Positions 37,280 to 45,661 are shown, counted from the first letter of the stretch. The stretch is 64,000 nt of DNA from Bryobacterales bacterium KBS 96 (GCA_000381625.1 KB906767.1:1652629-1716628), one strand, 5' to 3'. Notes: generated by a model not told the origin, from the letters alone. Program-made: numbers and translations.

Positions 37280-38200
37280 ATGATCGAAGCAAAAGCTCAA
37301 AACCACCCGGTCCGCAGCATGACCGGTTACGCCCGCATACGCCACGAGACTCCGCTCGGTGAATTGACCGTCAGCCTGCGTAGCGTGAATCACCGCGGGC
37401 TCGATTTCCATTTCTTCCTGAACGGGGAGTTCGCGGCCTTCGAGAACGCGATCCGTTCCGCGCTGAAGCAACACATCAGCCGCGGGCACGTCGAGGTCCG
37501 CATATCGCTGGTCCGCGGTGACGCAACTTCCAAGGCCGGGTACAACCGGCAACTCATTGCCGATTACGTCGCGGCATTCCGCCAGGCAGCAGCCGAATTC
37601 GAGCTGAAAGGCCAGCCGGATCTGAACACGGCTCTTCGCATGCCCGGCGCCTTTGCCGCCGAAAGCGAAGTCAACAGCGTGGAAAGCGCCTTCGAACCGA
37701 AAGTGCTGGCGGCAATGGCTGCTTGTGCCGCGGAGTTGAACGCGTTCCGCGAGCGTGAAGGCGCCCAGTTGCGGGAACTGTTCCGCGCGGAGGTCGAAGC
37801 GATTCGGCGACAGACCCGGCGAATGAAAGAAATCCGCGCCGAAGCGCTGCCGCATTTCCAGCGCCGCCTTGCCGAACGCCTACAGGAACTGCTGGGCGCC
37901 ACGGGAATCGACCAGCGCCGCCTCGCCGAAGAGGCCGCAATGCTGACGGACCGCTCCGACGTCGAGGAAGAACTGTCGCGGCTCGAAATTCACACGGCGC
38001 AATTGACGGAACTGCTCGACGCCGGGGGAGAGGTTGGCAAACGCCTGGATTTCCTGCTGCAGGAGATGAATCGCGAGACCAATACCGTTCTATCGAAAAC
38101 GTCCGGCATCGGCGAGGCCGGCCTCACTCTCACCGATCTTGCGCTCGCAACCAAGGCAAATATCGAGAAAATACGCGAGCAGTCGTTGAATCTCGAATAA
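37280..38200 (+). CDS. YicC family endoribonuclease
   Basis: A 306-residue cytoplasmic protein. The YicC start MTGYARIRHE...SVNHRGLDFHFFL and the C-terminal GKRLDFLLQEMNRETNTVLSK are diagnostic. E. coli YicC degrades the small RNA RyhB and is an RNase. The order yicC-gmk-rpoZ-coaBC is common in bacteria and is seen here with short gaps (about 20, 6 and 16 bp), which indicates one operon. The gene is intact and of normal length. Confidence 0.93.
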   Translation: MIEAKAQNHPVRSMTGYARIRHETPLGELTVSLRSVNHRGLDFHFFLNGEFAAFENAIRSALKQHISRGHVEVRISLVRGDATSKAGYNRQLIADYVAAFRQAAAEFELKGQPDLNTALRMPGAFAAESEVNSVESAFEPKVLAAMAACAAELNAFREREGAQLRELFRAEVEAIRRQTRRMKEIRAEALPHFQRRLAERLQELLGATGIDQRRLAEEAAMLTDRSDVEEELSRLEIHTAQLTELLDAGGEVGKRLDFLLQEMNRETNTVLSKTSGIGEAGLTLTDLALATKANIEKIREQSLNLE

Positions 38201-38219
38201 GGAGCATGCAGAAACCAGA

Positions 38220-38846
38220 GTGACCACGGTATTCATCATTTCCGCGCCGTCGGGATCGGGCAAATCGACGCTGGTATCGCGACTGGTGCAGCGGGATCAG
38301 CGTCTGCGCTTCTCCGTGTCGTACACGACGCGGAAGCCGCGCGGCAGAGAGAAGCCCGGTGAGAATTATATTTACATCTCCCGCCCGGAGTTCGAGGCCA
38401 GAATCGACGCAGGCGAGTTTCTGGAGTACGCCGAGGTTTTCGGCAACTATTACGGAACCAGCCGCAAGATATACGAGCAATCCCGGCAGGAGGGTATGGA
38501 CCTGGTGCTCGACATCGACGTCCAGGGTGCGAGACAATTAAAAGATAAGCTTCCCGAAGCTGTTTCGATATTCGTGCTGGCTCCTTCCCGGGACATTCTT
38601 GAACAGAGGCTGCGCACGAGATCGGAAGACGCCGAGGAAGTGATCCAACGGCGGTTGCGCGATGCGGCCGAAGAGATCCGGAATTATAAGCAGTACGATT
38701 ATGTGCTGGTGAACTACCGCGTAGATGAATCGGTGGATACACTCGTTTCAATCATCAGGGCCGAGCGGGTGCGACGAATCCGGATGGAAGATCAAATACG
38801 GCCCATACTGGCGTCTTTCGAACAAAAGCCGCCAAGCTTGTTTTAA
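38220..38846 (+). CDS. gmk: Guanylate kinase
   Basis: A 208-residue enzyme that phosphorylates GMP to GDP. The GTG start at 38220 is followed by the P-loop (SAPSGSGKSTL). GMP-binding residues lie in SVSYTTRKPRGREKPGENY. The lid region and LVLDIDVQGARQLK are typical. It is part of the yicC-gmk-rpoZ-coaBC operon. Nothing is unusual apart from the GTG start. Confidence 0.96.
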   Translation: MTTVFIISAPSGSGKSTLVSRLVQRDQRLRFSVSYTTRKPRGREKPGENYIYISRPEFEARIDAGEFLEYAEVFGNYYGTSRKIYEQSRQEGMDLVLDIDVQGARQLKDKLPEAVSIFVLAPSRDILEQRLRTRSEDAEEVIQRRLRDAAEEIRNYKQYDYVLVNYRVDESVDTLVSIIRAERVRRIRMEDQIRPILASFEQKPPSLF

Positions 38847-38852
38847 GAAGGA

Positions 38853-39098
38853 ATGAATTTCGCAATGCAGAGCAGACCAAGACCTAACTCCACATACTCC
38901 ATCCCGGACGACCCGGAGTTCAGCACGTACCGCTTCATCATCGTGGCGGCAAAGCGAGCGCGACAGCTTCAGGGCGGCCAGCGGAGCGTCTTGCCGGCCA
39001 CCAACAAGAAGCCCACGGTGTTGGGCATGGAAGAAGTGCGGCGCGGCCTGGTCCCCTACACCGACACGGCCCGGGACGGCGAGACCGTCACCGAATAG
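38853..39098 (+). CDS. rpoZ: RNA polymerase omega subunit
   Basis: An 81-residue protein containing the omega core: STYRFIIVAAKRARQLQGGQ, then TVLGMEEVRRGLVPY. Omega stabilises the beta' subunit and, with beta', forms part of a ppGpp site in some bacteria. It follows gmk by 6 bp, the usual order. A purine-rich AAGAAGGAA sits before the ATG. Confidence 0.93.
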   Translation: MNFAMQSRPRPNSTYSIPDDPEFSTYRFIIVAAKRARQLQGGQRSVLPATNKKPTVLGMEEVRRGLVPYTDTARDGETVTE

Positions 39099-39114
39099 GC
39101 GCTCGAGCACCGGC

Positions 39115-40332
39115 ATGCGGATCGTCCTGGGCGTGGGCGGGGGCATCGCGGCTTACAAATCCGCGGAATTGGTGCGGGCGCTCGCAAAGCGCGGCGACGA
39201 CGTCCAGGTGGTGCTTACGGATGCCGGGCGCCAGTTCATCACGCCCCTGACATTCGCGGCGCTCACCGGCCACAAAGTCATTACGAGCCTGTTTGCTTCC
39301 GAAAGCGACTCCGCCGGAACTCTGACAAGCGCGGTAGAACATATCGGCGTTGCCCAGGAGAACGATTTGCTCTTGGTTGCGCCGGCAACCGCCGACCTGC
39401 TCGCGAAATTCGCTCACGGACTAGCTACCGACTTTCTCACCACTCTATATCTCGCATTCACCGGCCCCGTGGTGCTGGCGCCCGCGATGAACAGTAACAT
39501 GTGGAACCATTCCGCAACGCAGGCAAATCTAGCGCTGCTGCGCGAGCGCGGCCATCGCTTCGTCGATCCCGATGAAGGCTGGCTTGCGTGCGGCACAACC
39601 GGTCCTGGCCGGCTCGCCGATCCGGAGCGAATCGCCGCAGCCGTCGACTTTATTTCGCGCAGGCGAACCGACCTCTCGGGCGACACTGTACTGGTAACGG
39701 CGGGGCCGACGCAGGAACCGCTCGATCCGGTGCGCTACATTACGAACCGTTCGAGCGGCAAGATGGGTTACGCAATCGCCGAAGCCGCAAGAGACCGCGG
39801 GGCCAAGGTGATTCTGGTCTCCGGCCCCGTCTCGATTCCGGCGCCAGCGGGCATCACGGTGGAGCACGTGCGTACCGCCCGAGAAATGCGGGAGGCGGTT
39901 CTACGCCGGCTCGAAGAAGCGACCATCATCGTCAAGAGCGCGGCGGTGGGTGACTACCACCTTGAGCACGTCTCGCAGCAAAAGATGAAGAAAACCGCGG
40001 CGCGGCTTTCCGTGGAACTCGACCCGACTCCGGACATCCTCGCCGAAGCCGGACGGAAGAAGGGCGACCGATTGCTGATCGGGTTCGCCGCTGAAACGGA
40101 GCACCTGGCGCAAGAGGCGCGCCGTAAGCTAGAAACCAAAAATTGCGACATGGTCGTCGCAAACCTCGTCGGCCGGGAAGGCGTCGGCTTCGAATCGGAC
40201 TACAACGAGGTCACACTAATTACGCGATCCGCCGATCCGGTGCATATCGGTCCGGCTCCCAAACGCGAAATCGCCGATCGGATTTTGGATCAGATTCCTG
40301 TGCTGCGCCTGATAGCGCACAGCGCGGTTTAG
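39115..40332 (+). CDS. coaBC: Bifunctional phosphopantothenoylcysteine decarboxylase/synthetase
   Basis: A 405-residue two-domain enzyme of coenzyme A synthesis. The CoaC (flavoprotein decarboxylase) half, residues 1-190, shows GVGGGIAAYKSAELVRAL, PAMNSNMWNH and the catalytic-cysteine region GWLACGTTGPGRLADP. The CoaB (synthetase) half begins LVTAGPTQEPLDPVRYITNRSSGKMGYAIAEAA (in two parts) and continues with the lysine-bearing KMKKTAARLSVEL. It is the last gene of the operon. Its 3' end overlaps the remains of a toxin gene on the other strand. Confidence 0.95.
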   Translation: MRIVLGVGGGIAAYKSAELVRALAKRGDDVQVVLTDAGRQFITPLTFAALTGHKVITSLFASESDSAGTLTSAVEHIGVAQENDLLLVAPATADLLAKFAHGLATDFLTTLYLAFTGPVVLAPAMNSNMWNHSATQANLALLRERGHRFVDPDEGWLACGTTGPGRLADPERIAAAVDFISRRRTDLSGDTVLVTAGPTQEPLDPVRYITNRSSGKMGYAIAEAARDRGAKVILVSGPVSIPAPAGITVEHVRTAREMREAVLRRLEEATIIVKSAAVGDYHLEHVSQQKMKKTAARLSVELDPTPDILAEAGRKKGDRLLIGFAAETEHLAQEARRKLETKNCDMVVANLVGREGVGFESDYNEVTLITRSADPVHIGPAPKREIADRILDQIPVLRLIAHSAV

Positions 40333-40382
40333 CATCGATACATTCGTCGATCAGAAGCACATTCGTCGATCAGAAGCCGCAT
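40329..40382 (-). pseudogene. DUF5615 (PIN-like) toxin gene, reduced to its first codons
   Basis: Directly after the DUF433 stop, sharing TGATG, the minus strand reads ATG and then RLLIDEC, the characteristic first residues of DUF5615/PIN-like toxins that normally follow DUF433 antitoxins. A 19-bp tandem duplication then shifts the frame to ASDRRMYRC and a stop 17 codons in. If one unit is removed the frame continues as MRLLIDECIDAKP and then runs into the antisense of coaBC, so the rest of the ~115-codon toxin is also absent. Assignment rests on eight residues plus position. Confidence 0.6.
40340..40377. repeat. 19-bp tandem duplication inside the toxin remnant
   Basis: The unit ACATTCGTCGATCAGAAGC occurs twice with no spacer (40340-40358 and 40359-40377). 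It duplicates the codons for LLIDEC of the former toxin and shifts the reading frame, since 19 is not a multiple of three. Confidence 0.95.
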
Positions 40383-40588
40383 CAGGCGCGTGCCAGTAAC
40401 AGCTGCTTGGCTTCTTCGAGAGCCTCAATAGCCAGTTCGCGGGAGACCGTTGGAAACCCCTCCAAGAAGCTCTCCAGCGTGTCGCCGCCTTCTATGTAAT
40501 CAAACAGAGTTTGAATCGGTACTCGCGTCCCTCGGAACACGGGTACGCCGTGCATTGTTTCGGGATCCCTTGTAATCGCGCGCGCCAC
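40382..40588 (-). CDS. DUF433 antitoxin-like protein
   Basis: A 68-residue protein with a GTG start. The DUF433 pattern is complete: ITRDPETMHGVPVFRGTRVP, then TLFDYIEGGDTLESFLEGFP and SRELAIEALEEA. DUF433 proteins are winged-helix antitoxins that normally neutralise and co-repress with a DUF5615 toxin. Here the partner gene is only a remnant, so this antitoxin is an orphan. An inverted repeat ATTGT-N5-ACAAT (40594-40608) just upstream overlaps an AT-rich promoter-like TATATT and may be its own operator. Confidence 0.85.
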   Translation of the reverse strand: MARAITRDPETMHGVPVFRGTRVPIQTLFDYIEGGDTLESFLEGFPTVSRELAIEALEEAKQLLLARA

Positions 40589-40593
40589 ACCTT

Positions 40594-40608
40594 ATTGTCG
40601 CGTACAAT
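40594..40608 (-). promoter_or_regulatory. Candidate operator of the DUF433 gene
   Basis: The inverted repeat ATTGT(CGCGT)ACAAT lies 6 bp upstream of the GTG start, next to TATATT that could serve as a -10 element. Antitoxins of this class usually repress their own promoter. The assignment is based on position and symmetry only. Confidence 0.4.
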
Positions 40609-40717
40609 ATAAAGCGAGTTGAAACGGTCGGCATGCTCCGAATTCTCAGCTCTGCGAGTTTCAGCCCACCCTGCAATGTGAACGGAATCGTATGTCCCGT
40701 CAATTTTTGGTGTTCGG

Positions 40718-40912
40718 TCAATCTGCGCCTAAGTTTGACAACGCTGGGCGCACTCGCAAACTAAATTCCTCATCCGCATCGCGTTGGTCGAACCACGCGG
40801 CAAGCTGCTGAGGCGTAGCGTTGGGACCAGGCTTGCTCTGGCGGGAGATCTCAACAAACTCCAGCAACTCCCGATAGATCGCTTTGCATTCTTCGCACTG
40901 CGGCAGGGCCAT
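40718..40912 (-). CDS. Small protein of unknown function
   Basis: A 64-residue open frame starting ATG (MALPQCEECKAIYRELLEFV) with a CxxC and a helical, charged C-terminus (PQQLAAWFDQRDADEEFSLR). The codon pattern looks protein-like, and the CEEC-AIYRELLE start recalls small regulatory or zinc-binding proteins, but I do not recognise a family. No good ribosome-binding site is seen. It follows the ADOP relic on the same strand. Confidence 0.4.
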   Translation of the reverse strand: MALPQCEECKAIYRELLEFVEISRQSKPGPNATPQQLAAWFDQRDADEEFSLRVRPALSNLGAD

Positions 40913-40949
40913 GGCTGATATGAATTACTGATGGCGCAGGCCAATTATC

Positions 40950-41400
40950 ATCGTTATCACGCGGCCATGTAACATATTCGGGCGACCCAAGAAATTCCAT
41001 TCTCATTTTCTGGAAATGAACGGCCACCCACATCAACTGCTCAGGATGTTCGTAGGGAAGCGGGCGCAGGAAAACCGTATCGGCAATACTGTACACCGCA
41101 GTTCCCGCGCCGATCCCAAGCGCAATCGAAAGAACGGCAGCCGCCGTGAATGCACGCCCACGCAGCAGCGTTCTGGCCGCATACCGCAGGTCCTGGTGCA
41201 AACGGTCGAGCCAAACGCTTACCCAAGCTTCCCGCGTCTTCTCCGCCAGGAGAGATTTATTGCCGAACGAGCGGCGTGCCACCAATTCCGCCTGTTCGCG
41301 ATCGAAGCCGCGTTCCCGCAGGAGTTGCGATTCTAGCGCGAGATGAGCTTCAAACTCCTTCCTGCTTGCGCAAGCGCTTTTGCAAAAGCCGTCGAAACAT
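40950..41400 (-). pseudogene. ADOP-type (MacB/FtsX-like) ABC permease, N-terminal relic
   Basis: After the padR stop a frame opens with MFRRLLQKRLRKQEGV and stops. The same text continues one frame over as RKEFEAHLALESQLLRERGF...LDRLHQDLRYAARTLLRG, then AAAVLSIALGIGAGTAVYSI (membrane helix) and FLRPLPYEHPEQLMWV. This is the start of acidobacterial duplicated orphan permeases, which are about 800 residues long. Homology ends at SPEYVTWPRDN; only about 140 residues remain. A frameshift at the 5' end and loss of the rest make it non-functional. It follows padR, the usual ADOP arrangement. Confidence 0.75.
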
Positions 41401-41403
41401 GTC

Positions 41404-41757
41404 TCAGCCCTCGATGGGTTTGGTTGTCCGCGCCACGGCACGTACAAGTTGCTTCCATTTGGCTTGCTCCTCAATCAATTGCCTCTTGCCTTGAGGAGTT
41501 AGCTTGTAATATTTGGCTCGGCGGTTTGCTTCCGACATCTTCCATTCAGAGGCAAGCCAGCCGCGGCTTTCGAGACGATGCAGAGCTGGGTAGATGGAGC
41601 CATGCTCGATCTGTAAGGCGTCGTTTGAACTGATACGAATCGCTTGCCCGATACCGTGGCCATGTTGTGCCCCCCACTGAAGTGTTTGCAAGATCAACAG
41701 ATCGAGTGTTCCCTGGAGAAGCTCGATACGGTTTGGCGATCCGTCACGTTTCGGCAT
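41404..41757 (-). CDS. PadR family transcriptional regulator
   Basis: The ATG at 41757 (MPKRDGSPNRIELLQGTLDLL) gives a 117-residue protein with the PadR winged helix: LLILQTLQWGAQHGHGIGQAI, EHGSIYPALHRLESRGWLAS, then RRAKYYKLTPQGKRQL. This short form (PadR-s2) regulates a linked ADOP or efflux gene in Acidobacteriota; the linked gene here is a relic. A dyad upstream (41765-41783) may be its operator. The longer frame to 41847 lacks support. Confidence 0.9.
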   Translation of the reverse strand: MPKRDGSPNRIELLQGTLDLLILQTLQWGAQHGHGIGQAIRISSNDALQIEHGSIYPALHRLESRGWLASEWKMSEANRRAKYYKLTPQGKRQLIEEQAKWKQLVRAVARTTKPIEG

Positions 41758-41764
41758 AAGCGCT

Positions 41765-41783
41765 CTACTACAAGAGATAGTAG
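41765..41783 (-). promoter_or_regulatory. Candidate PadR operator
   Basis: The inverted repeat CTACTA-N7-TAGTAG lies 7 bp upstream of the padR start codon, where an autorepressor would block transcription. PadR proteins commonly bind such dyads. The assignment is by symmetry and position. Confidence 0.5.
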
Positions 41784-41921
41784 CAGATTGCCTAGGGTAG
41801 AGTGCCTGCCAGTATCCCGGCCGAAGGCGAGGCTTTCCGATTTCCAAATGTCGAGGCTAACCGCGCCTGTGCAGTAACGATTAACGCATCCGATTCGCGA
41901 ATGAGGTAATGTTCTAAGGAT

Positions 41922-43055
41922 ATGAATCCCAAAGATAATGTTCGCGATAGACGAGGGTTTCTCAAGGGCGCCGGAGCCGGCCTCGCGGCAGGGTTGCTCT
42001 CGCCGTCCGCCGTGATGGCCAGGCCCGCCGAGCAGGCGGCTCCCGAATCCATTGTTCATGCGGGCGCCGGCCGGCCTCTCACGGAGAAAGAAAAGCTAGA
42101 CCGTATCGCGTCGAATTCCTGGCCAATCCGATACATTTTCAAGACTCGCGGCCATTTCCTCGCCGAAAAAGAGACCTCGGAGCAGATGAAGAAGAAGTAT
42201 GGCGAGATCACTATGCTGGACTTTCCGGACTTCACCAAGAAGACCTTTCCGGGCGTTTATCACATGGACCTGTTCTCCGGACTCTTCGGCGACGTGGACG
42301 ACGACAGCATGTACGTTAAGAGCACCGTCAGTTATAACGGAAAAGACCACACCGTCACCGAGTTCGATCCGTCCAGCGCTTCGGGGAAAAAGTGGCTGGA
42401 GAAGATGGCGAACAAGCAGGTAACCACAGGAACGAAATGCCACCATATCTCGAACAACGCTCCCCGAAATATCTGCGATCTGGATGCGGACACGCGCAAG
42501 GCCGGCGTGGAAGTAGCGAAAAAATGGCTAGACGGCGCCGCTATGCTCGGCGCGAAGTCGATGCGCGTGAACAGCGGCGGTCCCAGGATCGCACCAACTC
42601 CAGTCGCGGACCCCAGTTCCTATCCCAAGAACGATGAGCTAGCACAGTACCTAACGAATTGTATTGAGTCATTCAAGGAAATGGCCGATCATGGCGGCAA
42701 AGTCGGCGTCAAGGTGACGCTGGAAAATCATTGGGGACTAACGGCTAACCCGATCAACATCCGGATCATCATCGAAGAAGTAAATAATCCGTTCTGCGAG
42801 GCATCTCCCGACTTCTGTAACTGGGAGCATGAGTATCTTCTGTTTCATGCTCTTCAGGATCTGGCGCCGTACGCTCATACCAACGTCCACGCTAAATACT
42901 GGAATCGCTGGAAAAATCCCGACGTTCAGCGGAATGTCCGGATCATGGTTAACTCCAATTACACAGGCATTTTCGCGTTGGAGTACGAAGAAGGACCCTG
43001 GGATGGAGTAGAAGGCGCGCAATATCTGTACCGGGAAGTGCTAGCCGCGTTGTAG
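41922..43055 (+). CDS. Sugar phosphate isomerase/epimerase family (TIM barrel), Tat-exported
   Basis: A 377-residue protein. The N-terminus RRGFLKGAGAGLAAGLLSP is a twin-arginine signal, so it is probably exported folded. The rest fits the xylose-isomerase-like TIM barrel (AP endonuclease 2 family): GGKVGVKVTLENHWGLTANP with a metal-site Glu, NPFCEASPDFCNW, YAHTNVHAKYWN with a metal-site His, and FALEYEEGPWDG with a final Glu. Related proteins isomerise or epimerise sugars; the substrate is unknown. Two strong hairpins lie just downstream (43081-43120). Confidence 0.85.
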   Translation: MNPKDNVRDRRGFLKGAGAGLAAGLLSPSAVMARPAEQAAPESIVHAGAGRPLTEKEKLDRIASNSWPIRYIFKTRGHFLAEKETSEQMKKKYGEITMLDFPDFTKKTFPGVYHMDLFSGLFGDVDDDSMYVKSTVSYNGKDHTVTEFDPSSASGKKWLEKMANKQVTTGTKCHHISNNAPRNICDLDADTRKAGVEVAKKWLDGAAMLGAKSMRVNSGGPRIAPTPVADPSSYPKNDELAQYLTNCIESFKEMADHGGKVGVKVTLENHWGLTANPINIRIIIEEVNNPFCEASPDFCNWEHEYLLFHALQDLAPYAHTNVHAKYWNRWKNPDVQRNVRIMVNSNYTGIFALEYEEGPWDGVEGAQYLYREVLAAL

Positions 43056-43080
43056 CGGGTGTGACAAAGTCTCCGCCAAG

Positions 43081-43120
43081 CGCCGAGACGAGTCTCGGCG
43101 CGGCAGACAAAGGTGTCTGC
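43081..43120. repeat. Two adjacent palindromic hairpins
   Basis: The first has 9-bp arms CGCCGAGAC/GTCTCGGCG around 2 nt (43081-43100). The second has arms GCAGACA/TGTCTGC around 4 nt (43103-43120). They follow the TIM-barrel gene by 25 bp. No T-run follows, so they look like extragenic palindromes more than like an intrinsic terminator. Confidence 0.7.
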
Positions 43121-43202
43121 GCCACAATTACAAACTTGCTTCAGACTGCCTGTGCCAATGCTCCATTGCGGCAATTTGTAAAATCACGAGGAGGACCGGT
43201 AA

Positions 43203-43547
43203 TTGAGAATCGACTGGGTTCGCCGCCATTGCCTGTCAATGCCCCACGCCACCGAATCCGTGCAGTGGGGCGACAATCTCGTTTTCAAGGTTGGCGGCAA
43301 GATATTCGCCATCGTTGCACTTGAGCCGGCAAAAGTTTGGTTGTCCTGCAAGTGCGCTCCCGAGGTGTTCGCCGAACTGGTGGAACGCCCTGGCATTGTG
43401 CCTGCACCCTATCTTGCTCGTAATCACTGGATCGCTCTCGAAACAGAGCATGCTATGAGCGCAGCCGAAATCGAGCTCATCATTCGTCGTTCGTACGATC
43501 TCGTTATCGGCAAGCTGCCAAAGAAAATCCGGGCCACGCTCAGCTGA
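43203..43547 (+). CDS. MmcQ/YjbR family DNA-binding-fold protein
   Basis: A 114-residue protein. The TTG start at 43203 is supported by a strong GAGGAGG (43188-43194) eight bases upstream. It contains the family pattern WVRRHCLSMPHATESVQWGDNLVFKV (in parts), GGKIFAIVALE, KCAPEVFAELVERPGIVPAPYLA and HWIAL. The fold is CyaY-like, and the family is widespread but of unclear function. No operon partner is present. Confidence 0.85.
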   Translation: MRIDWVRRHCLSMPHATESVQWGDNLVFKVGGKIFAIVALEPAKVWLSCKCAPEVFAELVERPGIVPAPYLARNHWIALETEHAMSAAEIELIIRRSYDLVIGKLPKKIRATLS

Positions 43548-43568
43548 TCGCGGGCCTCAATGTCGAGC

Positions 43569-43588
43569 GGGCGAGGCATGCCTCGCCC
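43569..43588. repeat. 20-bp perfect palindrome (REP-like element)
   Basis: GGGCGAGGCATGCCTCGCCC is a perfect 20-bp palindrome between two genes. The same arms, spread by a longer loop, occur at 59059-59098, and one half (GCCTCGCCCCTACAA) near 20630. This suggests a dispersed palindromic repeat family. Confidence 0.75.
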
Positions 43589-43702
43589 CCACGGCATACC
43601 AGGAATTTAAACAAATGAGATTGTGCTTAAGCTCAACTTTGGCCGGCCATGTGAAAACACATATAATCATGACTGCCGATCGTCTTCATGAAAGGACCCT
43701 TT

Positions 43703-44419
43703 ATGCGTCTCGCCCACGGTTGCACGCTCGCCGCTACCATCGTCATGCTCATCCCCGGGATGATCCTCGCCCAGGGAAAAATGGACAAAATGGAAACATC
43801 CCGTTCCATCGCGGGCGGCGGCATCTCCGTCCCCGGTTGGACTGGAAAGATCGATGCCCGCGCAGCGCAAGCGGGACAAACAATTAAAGATGCAAAGCTC
43901 TCCGAGGAAGGCAACGTCCTGCATGTCACGACGGGCCCGGCGGTAACCTATTGGAACCCGGCCAACAAGGCGACCGGCAACTATACGGTGAAGGCGACGT
44001 TCACGGAGCCGAAGTACATGAACCTGAACACCCATCCGCACCCTTACGGCATTGTCATCGCCGGCAACGACATGGGAACCGACCAGGAGAGCTATCTCTA
44101 CTGCGCCGCGTACGGCAATGGCGAATTCATTGTGCGCGGATTCGGACCGGAGCCGTTTCAAATGAACGGCCGGCGAGGCGAGGAGAACGCCGCCGTGCAT
44201 AAGGCAGCAGGCCCAGGGCAGCCGGTGACGCAGGAGATCGCTCTTTCCGTGAAAGGCAACAAAGTCGATTGCGCGATTAACGGCACAGTCGTTGCGAGTT
44301 ACGAAAAGTCCGCGCTGGTGACTGCTGGAAAGCTAAAGTCCACCGACGGGATATACGGAATTCGCTTCGCTCACAATACCGAAGCCAATGTCACCGGTCT
44401 GACGATGACGAAGGACTAG
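43703..44419 (+). CDS. Secreted protein of unknown function, lectin-like fold suspected
   Basis: The ATG at 43703 is preferred because AAAGGA lies 6 bases upstream; an ATG five codons earlier is possible. The 238-residue product has a signal peptide (MRLAHGCTLAATIVMLIPGM..LAQ). The body has features of a jelly-roll/DUF1080-like sandwich: AVTYWNPANKATGNYTVKAT, HPHPYGIVIAGNDMG, SYLYCAAYGNGEFIVRGFGP and DGIYGIRFAHNTEANVTGLT. No active-site residues can be named. It stands alone, 9 bp from the convergent esterase gene's stop. Confidence 0.7.
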   Translation: MRLAHGCTLAATIVMLIPGMILAQGKMDKMETSRSIAGGGISVPGWTGKIDARAAQAGQTIKDAKLSEEGNVLHVTTGPAVTYWNPANKATGNYTVKATFTEPKYMNLNTHPHPYGIVIAGNDMGTDQESYLYCAAYGNGEFIVRGFGPEPFQMNGRRGEENAAVHKAAGPGQPVTQEIALSVKGNKVDCAINGTVVASYEKSALVTAGKLKSTDGIYGIRFAHNTEANVTGLTMTKD

Positions 44420-44428
44420 CGCGCCGGC

Positions 44429-45661
44429 TTACTTAAATAGCGATAAGTCGATTGCGGCGGCCATGGCGTTGTATCCGGCATCATTCGGATGCAGGTGGTC
44501 GCCGCTATCGTAAGCCGGCAGCATCCGGTCGGGATGGCTCGGGTCGCGTACGGCCTTTTCGAAATCGATGAAACCATCGAACGCCTTGCCGGAGCGAATC
44601 CATTCGTTTACAGCTTTGCGCTTGACCTCTCGAGCGGGCGTGAAATAGCCCGGATACGCCGTACCCTCAAAAGGCGTCAACGTGGCGCCAAAAACTTTAA
44701 GCCCGTTTTCGTGTGCGCGCTGAGCCATTTGCTCCAGTCCGGCGATGATGTCTTCCGCACTTACCGTTTCCGATTTCGGAGCAGATGTGCCGGGATGTCC
44801 CAGGTCATTGATGCCTTCGAGGACGATCACGTACTTGACGCCAGGCTGCGCGAGCACATCGCGATCGAACCGCGCCAACCCATTCACGCCGAATCGGACA
44901 TTACTCACAGCATCGTGCAGGATGCGGTTGCCTCCAATGCCGGCATCGAGGACTCCGATTTCCCGGTGTCCCGATCGTGCCAGCAAGCGATCCGCGAGAA
45001 AGTTCGGCCAGCGATGATTGGCATTCGTGGTCGAGTGGGCGCCGTCCGTGATGGAGTCGCCAAACGCTACCAACGTAGAGGCACGCTCCGCGGCCATCAC
45101 ATCCAGATCGCTCAGAAAGACCCAAGACTCGATAGTGGCCGCCTGGGGGATCGAAGCGGACGCAGTCAGATCGCCCTGGCCGATGTAAGTGGTCTGCTGC
45201 GCCGAATAATGGACACCACCGCCAACCGAGGACTTCGGGAGGAAGAGGCTGACAGTCACGTCGTGAGAGGCCGGAACAGCCAACTTTACCGGATCGCTCA
45301 CAATCAGCGCATTGGGAGGGATCGAGACCGCCGGCCGGCCGCTGAACGTAAGAACGTGATCCGAGCCCGGCACAACCTCAGAGCCTTTCGCACTTAACGC
45401 GACATGCGCGGCGCCAATCTCGATGGTCTGCTTTCCGTACGCATTCGACAGACGGACCCTCACGGTATCGCCGCCGACGCTTGAATGGACAATCTCGCGG
45501 AGCGTCTGGTTTTCAAAGACAAGTTTCTCCGCGCGCATCTGCACGTCATCCTGTTGCGGCGAGGAGCTTGCGCCCCAGGTGACAACCCAGTGTGAATGGC
45601 CAGCGGCAAATGAAACGGAAGTGAAGGCGAGGCCGAGCAGAAAGGCGGTTCGGATGTTCAT
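44429..45661 (-). CDS. SGNH/GDSL-type hydrolase, secreted
   Basis: The ATG at 45661 starts with a signal peptide (MNIRTAFLLGLAFTSVSFAA) and gives 410 residues; 60 more residues upstream in frame are rejected. SGNH blocks: the nucleophile Ser in VAFGDSITDGAHS (block I), Gly in GIGGNRIL (block II), Asn in LEGINDLGHPG (block III), and the Asp-x-x-His at the end in SGDHLHPNDAGY (block V). The first ~200 residues form an extra beta domain (WVVTWGASSSPQQ). The family removes acyl or acetyl groups from polysaccharides or lipids. Confidence 0.9.
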   Translation of the reverse strand: MNIRTAFLLGLAFTSVSFAAGHSHWVVTWGASSSPQQDDVQMRAEKLVFENQTLREIVHSSVGGDTVRVRLSNAYGKQTIEIGAAHVALSAKGSEVVPGSDHVLTFSGRPAVSIPPNALIVSDPVKLAVPASHDVTVSLFLPKSSVGGGVHYSAQQTTYIGQGDLTASASIPQAATIESWVFLSDLDVMAAERASTLVAFGDSITDGAHSTTNANHRWPNFLADRLLARSGHREIGVLDAGIGGNRILHDAVSNVRFGVNGLARFDRDVLAQPGVKYVIVLEGINDLGHPGTSAPKSETVSAEDIIAGLEQMAQRAHENGLKVFGATLTPFEGTAYPGYFTPAREVKRKAVNEWIRSGKAFDGFIDFEKAVRDPSHPDRMLPAYDSGDHLHPNDAGYNAMAAAIDLSLFK

